A stretch of 64,000 bases of DNA from Pseudomonas sp. DTU12.3 (GCF_004124275.1 NZ_CP027218.1:1553501-1617500), one strand, 5' to 3'; shown: positions 38,639-54,827, counted from the first letter of the stretch. The notes: generated from the sequence alone by a model not told the origin. Numbers and translations: made by a program.

Positions 38639-39586
38639 ATGAACCCGAATTTTCTAGATTTCGAACAGCCGATCGCCGACCTGCAAGCCAAGATCGAAGA
38701 GTTGCGCTTGGTCGGTAATGACAATTCGCTGAATATCGGCGATGAGATCTCCCGCCTGCAGGACAAGAGCAAAACGCTGACCGAAGACATCTTCGGCAAG
38801 CTGACCAGCTGGCAGATCGCACGCCTGGCGCGTCACCCGAAACGCCCGTACACGCTGGACTACATCCAGCACATCTTCACCGAGTTCGACGAACTGCACG
38901 GTGATCGTCACTTCTCCGACGACGCTGCCATCGTTGGCGGCATCGCCCGTCTGGACGACCAGCCGGTGATGATCATCGGTCACCAGAAGGGTCGTGAAGT
39001 GCGTGAGAAGGTGCGCCGCAACTTCGGCATGCCGCGTCCGGAAGGCTACCGCAAGGCTTGCCGCCTGATGGAAATGGCCGAGCGTTTCAAAATGCCGATC
39101 CTGACCTTCATCGACACCCCGGGTGCTTACCCAGGTATCGACGCTGAAGAGCGCAACCAGAGCGAAGCGATTGCCTGGAACCTGCGTGTGATGTCGCGCC
39201 TGAAGACCCCGATCATCGCCACCGTTATCGGTGAAGGTGGTTCCGGTGGTGCACTGGCGATCGGCGTCTGCGATCAACTGAACATGCTGCAATACTCGAC
39301 CTACGCGGTGATCTCGCCGGAAGGTTGCGCATCGATTCTGTGGAAAACCGCCGAAAAAGCGCCGGATGCCGCTGAAGCGATGGGCATCACCGCCGAGCGT
39401 CTGAAAGGTCTGGGCATTGTCGACAAGGTGATTGGCGAGCCTCTGGGCGGCGCCCACCGTGACCCGGCCACTGCGGCTGCATCGATCCGTGCCGAGCTGA
39501 GCTCGCAACTGGCGATGCTGAAGAAGTTCGATAACGAAGCGCTGTTGAAGCGCCGTTATGATCGACTGATGAGCTACGGCCTCTAA
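38639..39586 (+). CDS. accA: acetyl-CoA carboxylase carboxyltransferase alpha subunit
   Basis: Crotonase-fold subunit of 315 residues that transfers CO2 from biotin to acetyl-CoA. Landmarks are [38 protein letters not shown] and [19 protein letters not shown]. The start [12 protein letters not shown] was chosen over nine extra upstream codons. The 139-base gap after dnaE includes an 11-bp hairpin at 38502-38527. Confidence 0.96.
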   Translation: MNPNFLDFEQPIADLQAKIEELRLVGNDNSLNIGDEISRLQDKSKTLTEDIFGKLTSWQIARLARHPKRPYTLDYIQHIFTEFDELHGDRHFSDDAAIVGGIARLDDQPVMIIGHQKGREVREKVRRNFGMPRPEGYRKACRLMEMAERFKMPILTFIDTPGAYPGIDAEERNQSEAIAWNLRVMSRLKTPIIATVIGEGGSGGALAIGVCDQLNMLQYSTYAVISPEGCASILWKTAEKAPDAAEAMGITAERLKGLGIVDKVIGEPLGGAHRDPATAAASIRAELSSQLAMLKKFDNEALLKRRYDRLMSYGL

Positions 39587-39601
39587 GTCGAACGCAATAC
39601 C

Positions 39602-39671
39602 CCTGTAGGAGCTGCCGAAGGCTGCGATCGTTCAAGATCAAAAGATCGCAGCCTTCGGCAGCTCCTACAGG
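39602..39671. repeat. REP family 2 inverted pair, short-loop form
   Basis: Inverted GTAGGAGCTGCCGAAGGCTG units separated by only about 12 bases, between accA and tilS. Confidence 0.88.
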
Positions 39672-39694
39672 ATCCTTGAGAAGCGACCCTCTCT

Positions 39695-41023
39695 ATGAAT
39701 TCTTCGAAGAGTGATTTGCCTTCACGGCTTCTGCTGAGCCTTGAGCCCTGGCGCAATGCCGCTCATTGGCGTATCGCCTTCTCCGGTGGCCTCGACTCCA
39801 CTGTCCTGCTGCATCTGCTCGCCCATCTCGCAAAATCCGAATCCCTCCCTCCGCTAAGCGCTGTTCATATCCATCACGGCCTTCAGGCTGTGGCTGATGC
39901 GTGGCCGCAACATTGTCAGTCCGTCTGCGCTGCGCTGGGTGTGCCCCTGCTGATCGAGCGGGTGAAGGTGCAACCGGGCGCGAGTCTGGAGCGGGCGGCG
40001 CGGGATGCGCGATACGCGGTGTTCGGTTCGCTGACACAAGCCAATGACGTGTTGCTCACTGGCCAGCATCGCGATGATCAGGCAGAAACGCTGTTGTTCC
40101 GGCTCCTGCGCGGTGCCGGGGTGCGCGGGTTGTCAGGGATGCCGCAGCAACGGCCGGTGGGGCAGGGCACGCTGATTCGGCCGTTGCTGGATGTCTCTCG
40201 CGCCGAGCTGGAGGACTATGCGCGGGTTCATCAATTGACCTGGATCGAAGACCCGTCCAACCAGGATCGGCAGTTCTCGCGCAATTACCTGCGCCATCAG
40301 GTCATGCCGCTGCTGACCGAGCGCTGGCCGCAAGCGCAGGCGAGCATGGCTCGCAGCGCCGCGCATCTGCGTGAGGCGCAGGGATTGCTTGATGAACTGG
40401 CGCAAATGGATCTGGCGCACGCCAACTCCGCGCATGATTTCCAATGGCTGGGATTGCCATCGCTGGAACTGGCGCCACTGACTGCGCTGTCTGCCGCGCG
40501 TCAACGAAATGCGCTCAGCCACTGGCTCGAACCCTTCACGCGACTGCCTGATAGTGACCATTGGTCGGGTTGGACGGATCTCTGCGAGGCCGCCGCCGAT
40601 GCCGCGCCGATCTGGCGTCTGGCCGATGGCGAGCTGCACCGCAGCGCCGGTCGTGTGTGGTGGCTGAGCGGTGACTGGCTGCGCACGCCAGTGATCGGTT
40701 GCGAGTGGCAGACGCCGGCGTCGGCGCTACGCTTGGCCGATAACGGCCGTGTCATGTTCAGCGGGCAGGCGCCTTGCGGGCCGTTGCGCATTGCCTATCG
40801 GCAAGGTGGCGAAGTCATGCATCTGGCGAATCGCGGGCATCGCGACCTCAAGCGCCTGCTCAATGAGCGTGCGGTGCCGGGGTTCGTCCGTGGCAGATTG
40901 CCGCTGCTGTTTCGCGCTGACGAATTGCTCGCGGTGGCGAACCTGCCGGGGCTTGATGGCAATGGGCCGGACGGCTGGCAATTGCATTGGCAGCCAACAG
41001 ACGAAGATCAAGGTTTGAGCTGA
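39695..41023 (+). CDS. tilS: tRNA(Ile)-lysidine synthase
   Basis: Converts C34 of the AUA-reading tRNA-Ile2 to lysidine using ATP and lysine; 442 residues. The PP-loop SGGLDST is at residues 30-36, followed by HIHHGLQ and TGQHRDDQAETLLFRLLRG. The C-terminal domain (from about 350) is the tRNA-acceptor-binding part. Confidence 0.94.
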   Translation: MNSSKSDLPSRLLLSLEPWRNAAHWRIAFSGGLDSTVLLHLLAHLAKSESLPPLSAVHIHHGLQAVADAWPQHCQSVCAALGVPLLIERVKVQPGASLERAARDARYAVFGSLTQANDVLLTGQHRDDQAETLLFRLLRGAGVRGLSGMPQQRPVGQGTLIRPLLDVSRAELEDYARVHQLTWIEDPSNQDRQFSRNYLRHQVMPLLTERWPQAQASMARSAAHLREAQGLLDELAQMDLAHANSAHDFQWLGLPSLELAPLTALSAARQRNALSHWLEPFTRLPDSDHWSGWTDLCEAAADAAPIWRLADGELHRSAGRVWWLSGDWLRTPVIGCEWQTPASALRLADNGRVMFSGQAPCGPLRIAYRQGGEVMHLANRGHRDLKRLLNERAVPGFVRGRLPLLFRADELLAVANLPGLDGNGPDGWQLHWQPTDEDQGLS

Positions 41024-43779
<2,756 letters not shown>

Positions 43780-43814
43780 ACCTCAATTCTCCGGTAAAGT
43801 ACCGCACGATTTGT

Positions 43815-43838
43815 CGCTCATGCCCTCGGGCATGAGCG
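43815..43838. repeat. perfect hairpin between kdsA and eno
   Basis: CGCTCATGCCC and GGGCATGAGCG are 11-base perfect arms with a two-base gap. Only TTATC follows, so it is a poor T-tract terminator; it may still end or attenuate the kdsA transcript. Confidence 0.6.
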
Positions 43839-43884
43839 TTATCGTCTGCAAGTCTGCCCGCTGCACACCCCTTGCCGACGGTAA

Positions 43885-45225
<1,341 letters not shown>

Positions 45226-45294
45226 GTTGTAAATGGTAAAAAGACACCGGATTGTGTCGGAAAAGTCGTGACAGCGATGGATTTGCCACTAATC

Positions 45295-45345
45295 TGATGC
45301 CTTATATGCACAAGCCTGGATCTTCCAGGCTTCGTGCTATCAGAT
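45295..45345. repeat. long imperfect stem upstream of ftsB
   Basis: An inner perfect stem AAGCCTGGA - TCT - TCCAGGCTT (45312-45332) is extended by GCAC/GTGC and, after an internal loop, by ATCTGAT/ATCAGAT. It would fold in the transcript between eno and ftsB. No T-tract follows. Confidence 0.55.
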
Positions 45346-45396
45346 GCTTCAAAGTTTTGGCGTGGCTGTCTTTTTTCACTGGATACCTGATATTCG

Positions 45397-45675
45397 ATGC
45401 GCAGTCCTTACTGGTTGTTTCTCGTTTTGCTCTTGCTGCTGGCCGGTCTGCAGTACCGCCTGTGGGTGGGCAATGGCAGTCTGGCGCAGGTCGCCGAGCT
45501 GAATCAGCAGATTGCTGATCAACACGCCGAGAACGAAGGTTTGCTGGAGCGCAACCGAGTGATGGATGCTGAAGTCAGCGAGTTGAAAAAAGGCATGGAG
45601 ACCGTTGAAGAGCGGGCTCGTCACGAGCTGGGCATGGTCAAGGACGGCGAAACCCTTTACCAGTTGGCCCAATGA
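45397..45675 (+). CDS. ftsB: cell division protein FtsB
   Basis: Bitopic divisome protein of 92 residues that works with FtsL and FtsQ. One N-terminal membrane helix (about 4-20) is followed by a periplasmic coiled coil (about 26-65) and the conserved tail ARHELGMVKDGETLYQL. The stop overlaps ispD (ATGA). The eno-ftsB-ispD order is widespread. Confidence 0.94.
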   Translation: MRSPYWLFLVLLLLLAGLQYRLWVGNGSLAQVAELNQQIADQHAENEGLLERNRVMDAEVSELKKGMETVEERARHELGMVKDGETLYQLAQ

Positions 45676-46379
45676 TCAATTCCCTTCCGGCCTTCTGGGC
45701 CGTGATTCCTGCCGCGGGCGTCGGTGCCCGAATGGCCGCGGACCGTCCCAAGCAATATCTGCAACTGGGCGGGCGCACAATTCTCGAACACAGCCTCGGC
45801 TGTTTCCTCGATCACCCGAGCCTCAGGGGTTTGGTGGTCAGTCTTGCGGTTGATGATCCTTACTGGCCGAACCTGGCGTGCGCGGGCGACTCGCGTATTC
45901 ATCGGGTTGAAGGCGGGGCCGAGCGTTGCGGCTCGGTGCTCAATGCTTTGCTGCATTTGCATGCGCAGGGTGCCGATGACGAGGATTGGGTACTGGTGCA
46001 CGATGCCGCACGGCCCAACCTGAGTCGCGAAGATCTCGACAAGTTACTTGATGAACTGGCAGATGACCCTGTGGGCGGTTTGCTTGCGGTGCCGGCCCGC
46101 GACACGTTGAAACGGGTCGACAAGCACGGTCGGGTGGTGGAAACCGTCGATCGCAGCGTGATCTGGCAAGCGTACACGCCGCAGATGTTTCGCCTCGGTG
46201 CGTTGCATCGGGCGTTGGCGGACAGTCTGGTGGCGGATGCGCTGATTACTGATGAAGCTTCGGCGATGGAGTGGGCGGGGCTGAAGCCGCGCCTGATCGA
46301 AGGGCGGGCGGATAACCTCAAGGTCACCCGGCCGGAAGATCTGGAGTGGTTGCGGCAGCGTTGGGCGAATCGCCGCTGA
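45672..46379 (+). CDS. ispD: 2-C-methyl-D-erythritol 4-phosphate cytidylyltransferase
   Basis: Third step of the MEP pathway; 235 residues. The nucleotide-binding loop is PAAGVGARMAADRPKQYLQL. VHDAARPNLS and KVTRPEDLEW follow. ispF, often adjacent, is here 3.3 kb away beyond the lysR/adhC/fghA insertion. Confidence 0.95.
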   Translation: MINSLPAFWAVIPAAGVGARMAADRPKQYLQLGGRTILEHSLGCFLDHPSLRGLVVSLAVDDPYWPNLACAGDSRIHRVEGGAERCGSVLNALLHLHAQGADDEDWVLVHDAARPNLSREDLDKLLDELADDPVGGLLAVPARDTLKRVDKHGRVVETVDRSVIWQAYTPQMFRLGALHRALADSLVADALITDEASAMEWAGLKPRLIEGRADNLKVTRPEDLEWLRQRWANRR

Positions 46380-46402
46380 TTGCTGTGGCGCATTTCAGAT
46401 TG

Positions 46403-46500
46403 CATTCGCGAGCAGGCTCGCTCCCACATTTGATTTGCGCCTGCCCCCAAATTTGCATTCGCCGCCGATCCCCTGTGGGAGCGAGCCTGCTCGCGAAAGC
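46403..46500. repeat. two inverted REP family 1 units, widely spaced
   Basis: One unit at 46403-46430 (CATTCGCGAGCAGGCTCGCT...) and the opposite unit at 46474-46500 (TGTGGGAGCGAGCCTGCTCG...). The order is the reverse of the other pairs, so the two tails face outward. Confidence 0.8.
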
Positions 46501-46522
46501 GGTAGTTCAGGCAACCCATCAC

Positions 46523-47422
46523 TCAGCTCCGATACTCCGGCCGCTCAGCCAACCCCACCTTCAAAAAATCCACCAGCTTGCGCACCTTCGGTGACAAATG
46601 CCGTTGTTGCGGATACAACGCCCACACCGCCGTATTCGGCGGCATATGTGCCTCCAGTAACGAAATCAGCGCGCCATTGTGCAAATGCTCGAGCACGTAA
46701 TAATCCGGTAACTGACACAGCCCGACCCCCTGCAACGCCGCATCCAGCACCGCCTGCCCACTGTTGCAACGCCAGTTGCCCTGCACCCGCTGGGAAAATT
46801 CTCGCCCGTTCTGTTCAAGCTGCCAGATGTCCGAACTGCCAATCAGGCAATTGTGTCGGCTCAGTTCCGACAAACTGTGTGGGCGCCCATACCGTTCCAG
46901 GTAGGACGGCGACGCGCACAGATACATGCGCCGTGGCGCAAGTCGGGTGGCGACCAAACGCGAATCCTGCAGACGACCCAGGCGAATCGCCAGATCCAGC
47001 CCTTCATGCACCAGATCGAGCTGGCGATTGCTCAGTTCGATATCGATGCGCAGCTGCGGATACAGCCCCATGAACCGCGTCACCAACGGCACGATAAACC
47101 GCTCGCCGTAGGCGACGGCGCAGGTCATGCGCAGCATGCCTTTCGGTTCGCTGGTCAGATCGCCAACCGCACGCAAGGCTTCCTCGCGACCATCCTGCAA
47201 GCGTTGGCAATGTTGCAGAAAAATCTGCCCCGCCTCGGTCAGCGTTACCCGGCGGGTGCTGCGATAGAGCAGGCGTGTCTGCAAGCGCTCTTCGAGTCGG
47301 ACGATTTGGCGACTGACGTGCGAGGAAGAAACCCCAAGACGTTCCGCGGCGGCGGTGAACTGGCTGCATTCGGCGACGGCAACAAACTCGTCGATGCCTT
47401 CCCAGCGGTTTTCGGACATCAA
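46523..47422 (-). CDS. LysR-family transcriptional regulator
   Basis: Protein of 299 residues with an N-terminal winged helix (FVAVAECSQFTAAAERLGVS, then SSHVSRQIVRLEERL) and a C-terminal LysR substrate domain. It is divergent from adhC across 113 bases that contain an AATAAT/ATTATT dyad (47438-47469), a possible operator. The arrangement suggests control of formaldehyde detoxification genes, which is inference. The ligand is unknown. Confidence 0.9.
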   Translation of the reverse strand: MMSENRWEGIDEFVAVAECSQFTAAAERLGVSSSHVSRQIVRLEERLQTRLLYRSTRRVTLTEAGQIFLQHCQRLQDGREEALRAVGDLTSEPKGMLRMTCAVAYGERFIVPLVTRFMGLYPQLRIDIELSNRQLDLVHEGLDLAIRLGRLQDSRLVATRLAPRRMYLCASPSYLERYGRPHSLSELSRHNCLIGSSDIWQLEQNGREFSQRVQGNWRCNSGQAVLDAALQGVGLCQLPDYYVLEHLHNGALISLLEAHMPPNTAVWALYPQQRHLSPKVRKLVDFLKVGLAERPEYRS

Positions 47423-47484
47423 GATTATCCCTGTACGGCAATAATGTTTTGCTTTTGTTCGGATTATTCATCAACTCGCGCTGA

Positions 47485-48648
<1,164 letters not shown>

Positions 48649-48671
48649 TAGCAGCGCCAAGCAGCAAGCTT

Positions 48672-48734
48672 CCAGCTGCAAGTCAGGGTGCTTTTGCCTT
48701 TTCTTGAAGCTCGAAGCTTGCTACTTGCAGCTGG
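48672..48734. repeat. inverted repeat of the third palindromic family
   Basis: Perfect 12-base arms CCAGCTGCAAGT (48672-48683) and ACTTGCAGCTGG (48723-48734), with CTTGAAGCTCGAAGCTTG between them. It occupies almost the whole adhC-fghA gap. Confidence 0.7.
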
Positions 48735-48743
48735 GAGAATCCC

Positions 48744-49589
48744 ATGAATCTGGAAAACATCTCCTGTCAGAAAAGTTTTGGCGGCTGGCACAAACGCTAT
48801 CGCCACCGCTCCGACGTACTCGGTTGCGACATGGTGTTTGCCGTGTACTTGCCACCGCAGGCGGAGCAGGGCGGCAAACTGCCGGTGCTGTACTGGCTGT
48901 CAGGGCTGACCTGCACCGATGAAAACTTCATGCACAAAGCCGGCGCGATGCGCATGGCGGCTGAACTCGGGCTGATCATCGTCGCCCCGGACACCAGTCC
49001 GCGCGGTGCCGATGTACCGGGCGATCCGGATGGTGCATGGGATTTCGGTCTCGGTGCCGGCTTCTATCTGAATGCCACCCAGAAGCCTTGGTCGCGGCAC
49101 TATCGGATGCATGACTATGTCGTGCAGGAATTGCCTTCACTGGTTGAAGCGCATTTCCCCGCGTCGGACAAACGCAGCATCAGCGGCCACTCCATGGGCG
49201 GCCACGGTGCGTTGGTCTGTGCGCTGCGCAACCCGGGGCGTTACCAATCGGTGTCAGCGTTTTCGCCGATCAACAACCCGATGGATTGCCCGTGGGGCCA
49301 GAAGGCATTTTCGCGTTTTCTGGGCGAAGACCGTTCGAAGTGGAAGGAGTGGGATGCCTGCGCGCTGATCGCCGAAGCGCATGAAAAATTGCCGCTGCTG
49401 GTCGATCAAGGTGATCGCGATGACTTCCTTGAAAAACAGCTCAAACCCGAAGCCCTGCAACAAGCGGCAAAACAGGCGGGTCATCCGCTGGAACTGCGCC
49501 TGCAACCGGGCTACGACCACAGCTATTTCTTCATCTCAAGCTTCATAGACGACCACTTGCAGCATCACGCACGCGCCCTGCGCGGTTAA
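48744..49589 (+). CDS. fghA: S-formylglutathione hydrolase
   Basis: Alpha/beta-hydrolase of 281 residues (esterase D family) that releases formate and glutathione. The nucleophile serine is in [10 protein letters not shown], with further landmarks [11 protein letters not shown] and GYDHSYFFI (catalytic His). It completes the glutathione-dependent formaldehyde pathway with adhC. Confidence 0.95.
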   Translation: MNLENISCQKSFGGWHKRYRHRSDVLGCDMVFAVYLPPQAEQGGKLPVLYWLSGLTCTDENFMHKAGAMRMAAELGLIIVAPDTSPRGADVPGDPDGAWDFGLGAGFYLNATQKPWSRHYRMHDYVVQELPSLVEAHFPASDKRSISGHSMGGHGALVCALRNPGRYQSVSAFSPINNPMDCPWGQKAFSRFLGEDRSKWKEWDACALIAEAHEKLPLLVDQGDRDDFLEKQLKPEALQQAAKQAGHPLELRLQPGYDHSYFFISSFIDDHLQHHARALRG

Positions 49590-49602
49590 TGCAGGTAGAA
49601 TC

Positions 49603-49633
49603 ACGCCCTGACAAAAATCGGGGCGTTTTTTTT
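49603..49633 (+). terminator. intrinsic terminator whose T-run abuts the ispF start
   Basis: ACGCCC - 12-base loop - GGGCGT followed by eight Ts (49626-49633), immediately before the ispF ATG at 49634. It should end the fghA transcript and would also act on read-through into ispF. Confidence 0.65.
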
Positions 49634-50107
49634 ATGCGTATTGGCCACGGCTACGATGTGCACCGTTTCGCTGAAGGCGATTTCATTACTCTGGGCGGCG
49701 TGCGCATTGCACACGGCTTCGGGCTGCTCGCTCATTCCGACGGTGACGTCCTGCTGCACGCCTTGAGCGATGCCTTGCTCGGTGCTGCGGCGCTGGGTGA
49801 TATCGGCAAACATTTCCCGGACACCGACCCGCAATTCAAGGGCGCCGACAGTCGTGCGCTGCTGCGTCATGTGGTAGCGCTGATCCACGCCAAAGGCTGG
49901 AAAGTCGGCAACGTCGATAACACCATCGTTGCCCAGGCGCCAAAAATGGCTCCGCATATCGAATCGATGCGCGCGTTGATCGCGGCGGATCTTCAAGTTG
50001 AGTTGGATCAAGTGAACGTGAAAGCTACCACCACCGAAAAGCTTGGCTTTGTCGGTCGCGAAGAAGGCATCGCCGTGCACTCCGTTGCCTTGTTGCTGCG
50101 CGCATGA
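49634..50107 (+). CDS. ispF: 2-C-methyl-D-erythritol 2,4-cyclodiphosphate synthase
   Basis: MEP-pathway enzyme of 157 residues. Metal ligands are in GYDVHRF (Asp8, His10) and the [18 protein letters not shown] block (His42 region). The start [12 protein letters not shown] is the family start but has only GGGGCG, part of a terminator stem, as ribosome site. The stop overlaps truD (ATGA). Confidence 0.95.
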   Translation: MRIGHGYDVHRFAEGDFITLGGVRIAHGFGLLAHSDGDVLLHALSDALLGAAALGDIGKHFPDTDPQFKGADSRALLRHVVALIHAKGWKVGNVDNTIVAQAPKMAPHIESMRALIAADLQVELDQVNVKATTTEKLGFVGREEGIAVHSVALLLRA

Positions 50108-51149
50108 ATGAACTGCAATTGCTCGGCCCGCGTGCCTATGGTGAACCCCTCGGCACTGCGGTACTGAAAGCCATCGCTGAAGATTTTCAGGTTGATGAAG
50201 TCCTCGACATCCCGTTCAGCGGCGACGGCGAACACTTGTGGATCTGGGTCGAAAAGCGTGGCCTGAACACGGAAGAAGCGGCGCGCCGTATCGCCAAGGC
50301 TGCCGGTGTGCCATTGCGCACCGTCAGCTATGCCGGGCTCAAGGATCGTCAGGCGTTGACCCGTCAGTGGTTCAGCGTGCAACTGCCGGGCAAGGCTGAT
50401 CCGGATTTGTCGGCGGCGGAAAACGACACGCTGAAGATCCTCAAGACCACCCGCCACAAGCGCAAGCTGCAACGCGGTGCGCATTCGGCCAATGGTTTCA
50501 CTTTGCGCCTGACCCAGTTCGCGGGCGATAAAGACGCGATTGAACAACGTCTGCAACTGATCGCCCAGCAAGGCATCCCTAATTATTTCGGCGCCCAGCG
50601 TTTCGGCCATGACGGCGGCAACGTCGTTGATGCGCGTGGGTGGGCGGCGCGCAAAGCCTTGCCGGAGCAGCGCAATGTGCGTTCGCGCCTGCTGTCGACG
50701 GCGCGCAGTTTTCTGTTCAATAAGGTGCTGGCGGCGCGTGTTGCCGATGGCACCTGGCAGCAAGCGCAGGTCGGTGATCTGCTCGCGTTCACCGACAGTC
50801 GCAGCTTTTTCCCGGCCGGTGAAGCTGAGTGCAGCGATCCGCGTCTGGCTATTCTCGATCTGCACCCGACTGGCCCGCAGTGGGGCGAAGGTGACTCGCC
50901 CACCGCAGGCGTTGTCCATGAACTGGAGCAGGGGATCGCCGCCGGTGAAGCCGAGCTGCGAGATTGGTTGATTCACGCCGGCATGAGCCACGAACGTCGC
51001 ATCCTGCGGCTGCCCATTGGCGGGTTGACGTGGCATTATCCCCAGCCTGACATTCTGCAACTGGAATTCGTCCTCCCGGCCGGATGCTTTGCCACCGTAT
51101 TGGTGCGCGAGCTCGTTGATCTGGTGCCGGTGGGGCAGACGGACAGCCC

Positions 51150-51162
<13 letters not shown>
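50104..51162 (+). CDS. truD: tRNA pseudouridine(13) synthase
   Basis: Protein of 352 residues that makes pseudouridine 13 in tRNA-Glu. The catalytic aspartate (Asp81) is in [15 protein letters not shown]. The TRUD insertion domain follows in the middle third. It overlaps surE by 13 bases. Confidence 0.94.
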
Positions 51163-52576
<1,414 letters not shown>

Positions 52577-52786
52577 GCATTTGTTTGCAGGCGCTGAATT
52601 CCTTTCGTTCGCCCGGGTCTTACTCCGGCAGCGATGGTTTAAACGCAGCAGAGTGTCAACTTGCAAACGTGTGCGCGAAGCGATTTCGCTTCATTAAAGG
52701 TAAAGCCGATTCGGCCCGTTATACTTGCGACACCTCATGCCGACATCCGGCATTCCATTTTTCAGCCACCACAAAGGGAGCGGCGG

Positions 52787-53656
52787 GTGAGTCTCACAGT
52801 CATTGCGCAGCGTATGGGTAACACGAGCTTTCAGCGCCTGGTGACTGGCCTTGTCTTGAGCACCTTGCTGGTGGGTTGCTCCAGCACCAAATCAAACAAT
52901 GTTCGCGTGGTCGATCGCAATAACGCAGTCGCCCAGCGACCTGTGGTAACGACCGGGCAATACGTAGTCCGTCCGGGCGATACGCTGTTTTCGATCGCAT
53001 TTCGCTACGGCTGGGACTACAAAGCCCTCGCGGCCCGGAACAATATTCCTACGCCGTATACGATCCATCCGGGTCAGACAATTCGCTTCGACGGCCGCAC
53101 CGGTTCAACGTCGACGGCGGTGGTCAGCAACGCCGGTTCTGCGCCTTCTTCGTCGAGTAAAACCACGGTAATCCGGCGCCAGGCAAATGGCACGACGACC
53201 ACGACAACCACCGGTTCTGCGGGGGCTGCACCGTCCGTCGCCAACAAGCCAGCGCCTGCTCCACTGCCTCCAGCGGGTCCGGCCCCGACCGGCTGGGGAT
53301 GGCCATCTAATGGCATTCTGATTGGAAAATTCTCTTCAAACGGTAGTTTGAATAAAGGAATTGATATCGCCGGGGATTTGGGACAGCCTGTTTTAGCTGC
53401 GTCTGATGGGACGGTGGTATACGCCGGGAGTGGCTTAAGGGGCTACGGCGAATTAGTCATCATCAAACACAGCGAAACCTACGTCAGTGCCTACGGCCAT
53501 AACCGCAGGCTGTTGGTTCGGGAGGGACAGCAGGTCAAGGTCGGACAGACAATTGCCGAAATGGGGTCAACGGGTACAGACCGGGTGAAACTGCATTTTG
53601 AGATTCGCCGCCAAGGTAAACCTGTAGATCCGCTGCAGTTCCTGCCAAGACGTTGA
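52787..53656 (+). CDS. nlpD: lipoprotein NlpD, amidase activator with degenerate LytM domain
   Basis: Outer-membrane lipoprotein of 289 residues. GTG start (AGGGAG upstream), then a lipobox LLVGC with Cys31, a LysM domain (about 57-100, YVVRPGDTLFSIAFRYGWDY), a Ser/Thr/Pro linker, and a C-terminal LytM/M23 domain. The zinc ligands of active M23 enzymes are lost: the expected H-x-G-x-D reads NKGID, and the H-x-H reads KLH. This fits NlpD/EnvC-type activators of amidases rather than hydrolases. The rpoS control region lies within this gene. Confidence 0.92.
   Translation: MSLTVIAQRMGNTSFQRLVTGLVLSTLLVGCSSTKSNNVRVVDRNNAVAQRPVVTTGQYVVRPGDTLFSIAFRYGWDYKALAARNNIPTPYTIHPGQTIRFDGRTGSTSTAVVSNAGSAPSSSSKTTVIRRQANGTTTTTTTGSAGAAPSVANKPAPAPLPPAGPAPTGWGWPSNGILIGKFSSNGSLNKGIDIAGDLGQPVLAASDGTVVYAGSGLRGYGELVIIKHSETYVSAYGHNRRLLVREGQQVKVGQTIAEMGSTGTDRVKLHFEIRRQGKPVDPLQFLPRR
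53337..53350 (+). promoter_or_regulatory. PsrA-type operator for rpoS inside nlpD
   Basis: CAAACGGTAGTTTG is a perfect palindrome with a four-base centre and matches the PsrA box form (G/C)AAAC-N2-4-GTTT(G/C). In P. putida and P. aeruginosa PsrA activates rpoS from such a box in the upstream nlpD gene. The surrounding codons are unusually AT-rich for this genome, as expected for an embedded promoter. Confidence 0.75.
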
Positions 53657-53762
53657 TTTGTAAGCCAGCCTGTTCCGTCACGTAGAGGGGACAGGCTCCA
53701 GCGCTGCCAAGGATAAAGGCGTCGCTTGAGCTTGGGGTCGAACTCACCAAAGGACTATAACA

Positions 53763-54773
53763 ATGGCTCTCAGTAAAGAAGTGCCGGAGTTTGACATCGA
53801 CGATGAGGTTCTCCTTATGGAGACCGGCATCGATTCGGATTCTTCGATGTCGAATGATGAAGGGGCTGCTCCACCTTCCGTTCGTTCCAAATCCAAACAC
53901 TCCGCTTCACTTAAACAACACAAGTACATCGACTACACGCGGGCACTTGATGCCACGCAGTTGTATCTCAACGAAATCGGCTTTTCCCCATTGCTCTCCC
54001 CGGAAGAAGAAGTTCATTTTGCGCGCTTGTCGCAAAGTGGCGATCCCGCCGGGCGCAAGCGCATGATTGAAAGTAACCTGCGGCTGGTGGTCAAAATCGC
54101 CCGGCGTTACGTCAATCGGGGGCTGTCGCTGCTGGATCTGATCGAAGAGGGCAACCTCGGATTGATTCGCGCGGTGGAAAAATTCGATCCCGAGCGCGGC
54201 TTCCGCTTCTCGACCTACGCGACCTGGTGGATTCGTCAGACCATCGAGCGCGCGATCATGAATCAGACCCGGACCATCCGGTTGCCGATCCATGTGGTCA
54301 AGGAACTCAACGTGTACCTGCGGGCTGCACGGGAGCTGACGCAAAAGCTCGACCACGAACCTTCTCCCGAAGAAATTGCCAACCTGCTGGAAAAACCAGT
54401 GGGTGAGGTCAAGCGCATGCTTGGCCTGAACGAACGGGTTTCTTCGGTCGATGTCTCGCTGGGTCCGGATTCGGATAAAACCCTGCTGGACACTCTCACC
54501 GACGATCGTCCTACCGATCCATGCGAACTGCTGCAGGATGACGACCTGTCGCAGAGCATCGATCAGTGGCTGTCGGAGTTGACCGACAAGCAGCGCGAGG
54601 TGGTTATTCGCCGCTTTGGTCTGCGTGGCCACGAGAGCAGTACGCTGGAAGATGTAGGCCTGGAGATCGGCCTGACCCGGGAACGGGTGCGGCAGATCCA
54701 GGTGGAAGGCCTCAAGCGCCTTCGCGAGATCCTCGAGAAGAATGGCCTGTCGAGCGAGTCGCTGTTCCAGTAA
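53763..54773 (+). CDS. rpoS: RNA polymerase sigma factor RpoS
   Basis: Stationary-phase sigma factor of 336 residues. Region 1.2-2 runs from [20 protein letters not shown] through [20 protein letters not shown] and [20 protein letters not shown]. Regions 3 and 4 follow, with the helix-turn-helix [20 protein letters not shown]. The 106-base gap after nlpD has AAGGAC before the ATG. Confidence 0.98.
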   Translation: MALSKEVPEFDIDDEVLLMETGIDSDSSMSNDEGAAPPSVRSKSKHSASLKQHKYIDYTRALDATQLYLNEIGFSPLLSPEEEVHFARLSQSGDPAGRKRMIESNLRLVVKIARRYVNRGLSLLDLIEEGNLGLIRAVEKFDPERGFRFSTYATWWIRQTIERAIMNQTRTIRLPIHVVKELNVYLRAARELTQKLDHEPSPEEIANLLEKPVGEVKRMLGLNERVSSVDVSLGPDSDKTLLDTLTDDRPTDPCELLQDDDLSQSIDQWLSELTDKQREVVIRRFGLRGHESSTLEDVGLEIGLTRERVRQIQVEGLKRLREILEKNGLSSESLFQ

Positions 54774-54795
54774 GCGCCTCACACGACCGCCCGCA

Positions 54796-54827
54796 AAAAG
54801 CCCCGACTGGTTCGGGGCTTTTTGTTG
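54796..54827 (+). terminator. intrinsic terminator of rpoS
   Basis: AAAAAGCCCCGA - CTGGT - TCGGGGCTTTTT, a strong stem with T-run 25 bases after the stop. Confidence 0.92.

Noticed and set aside
52661..52786. Longer NlpD starting at 52661
   Set aside because: The extra residues would block the lipoprotein signal. GTG at 52787 has a good ribosome site.
53657..53762. rpoS promoter in the nlpD-rpoS gap
   Set aside because: No convincing hexamers. The PsrA palindrome places the control region inside nlpD.
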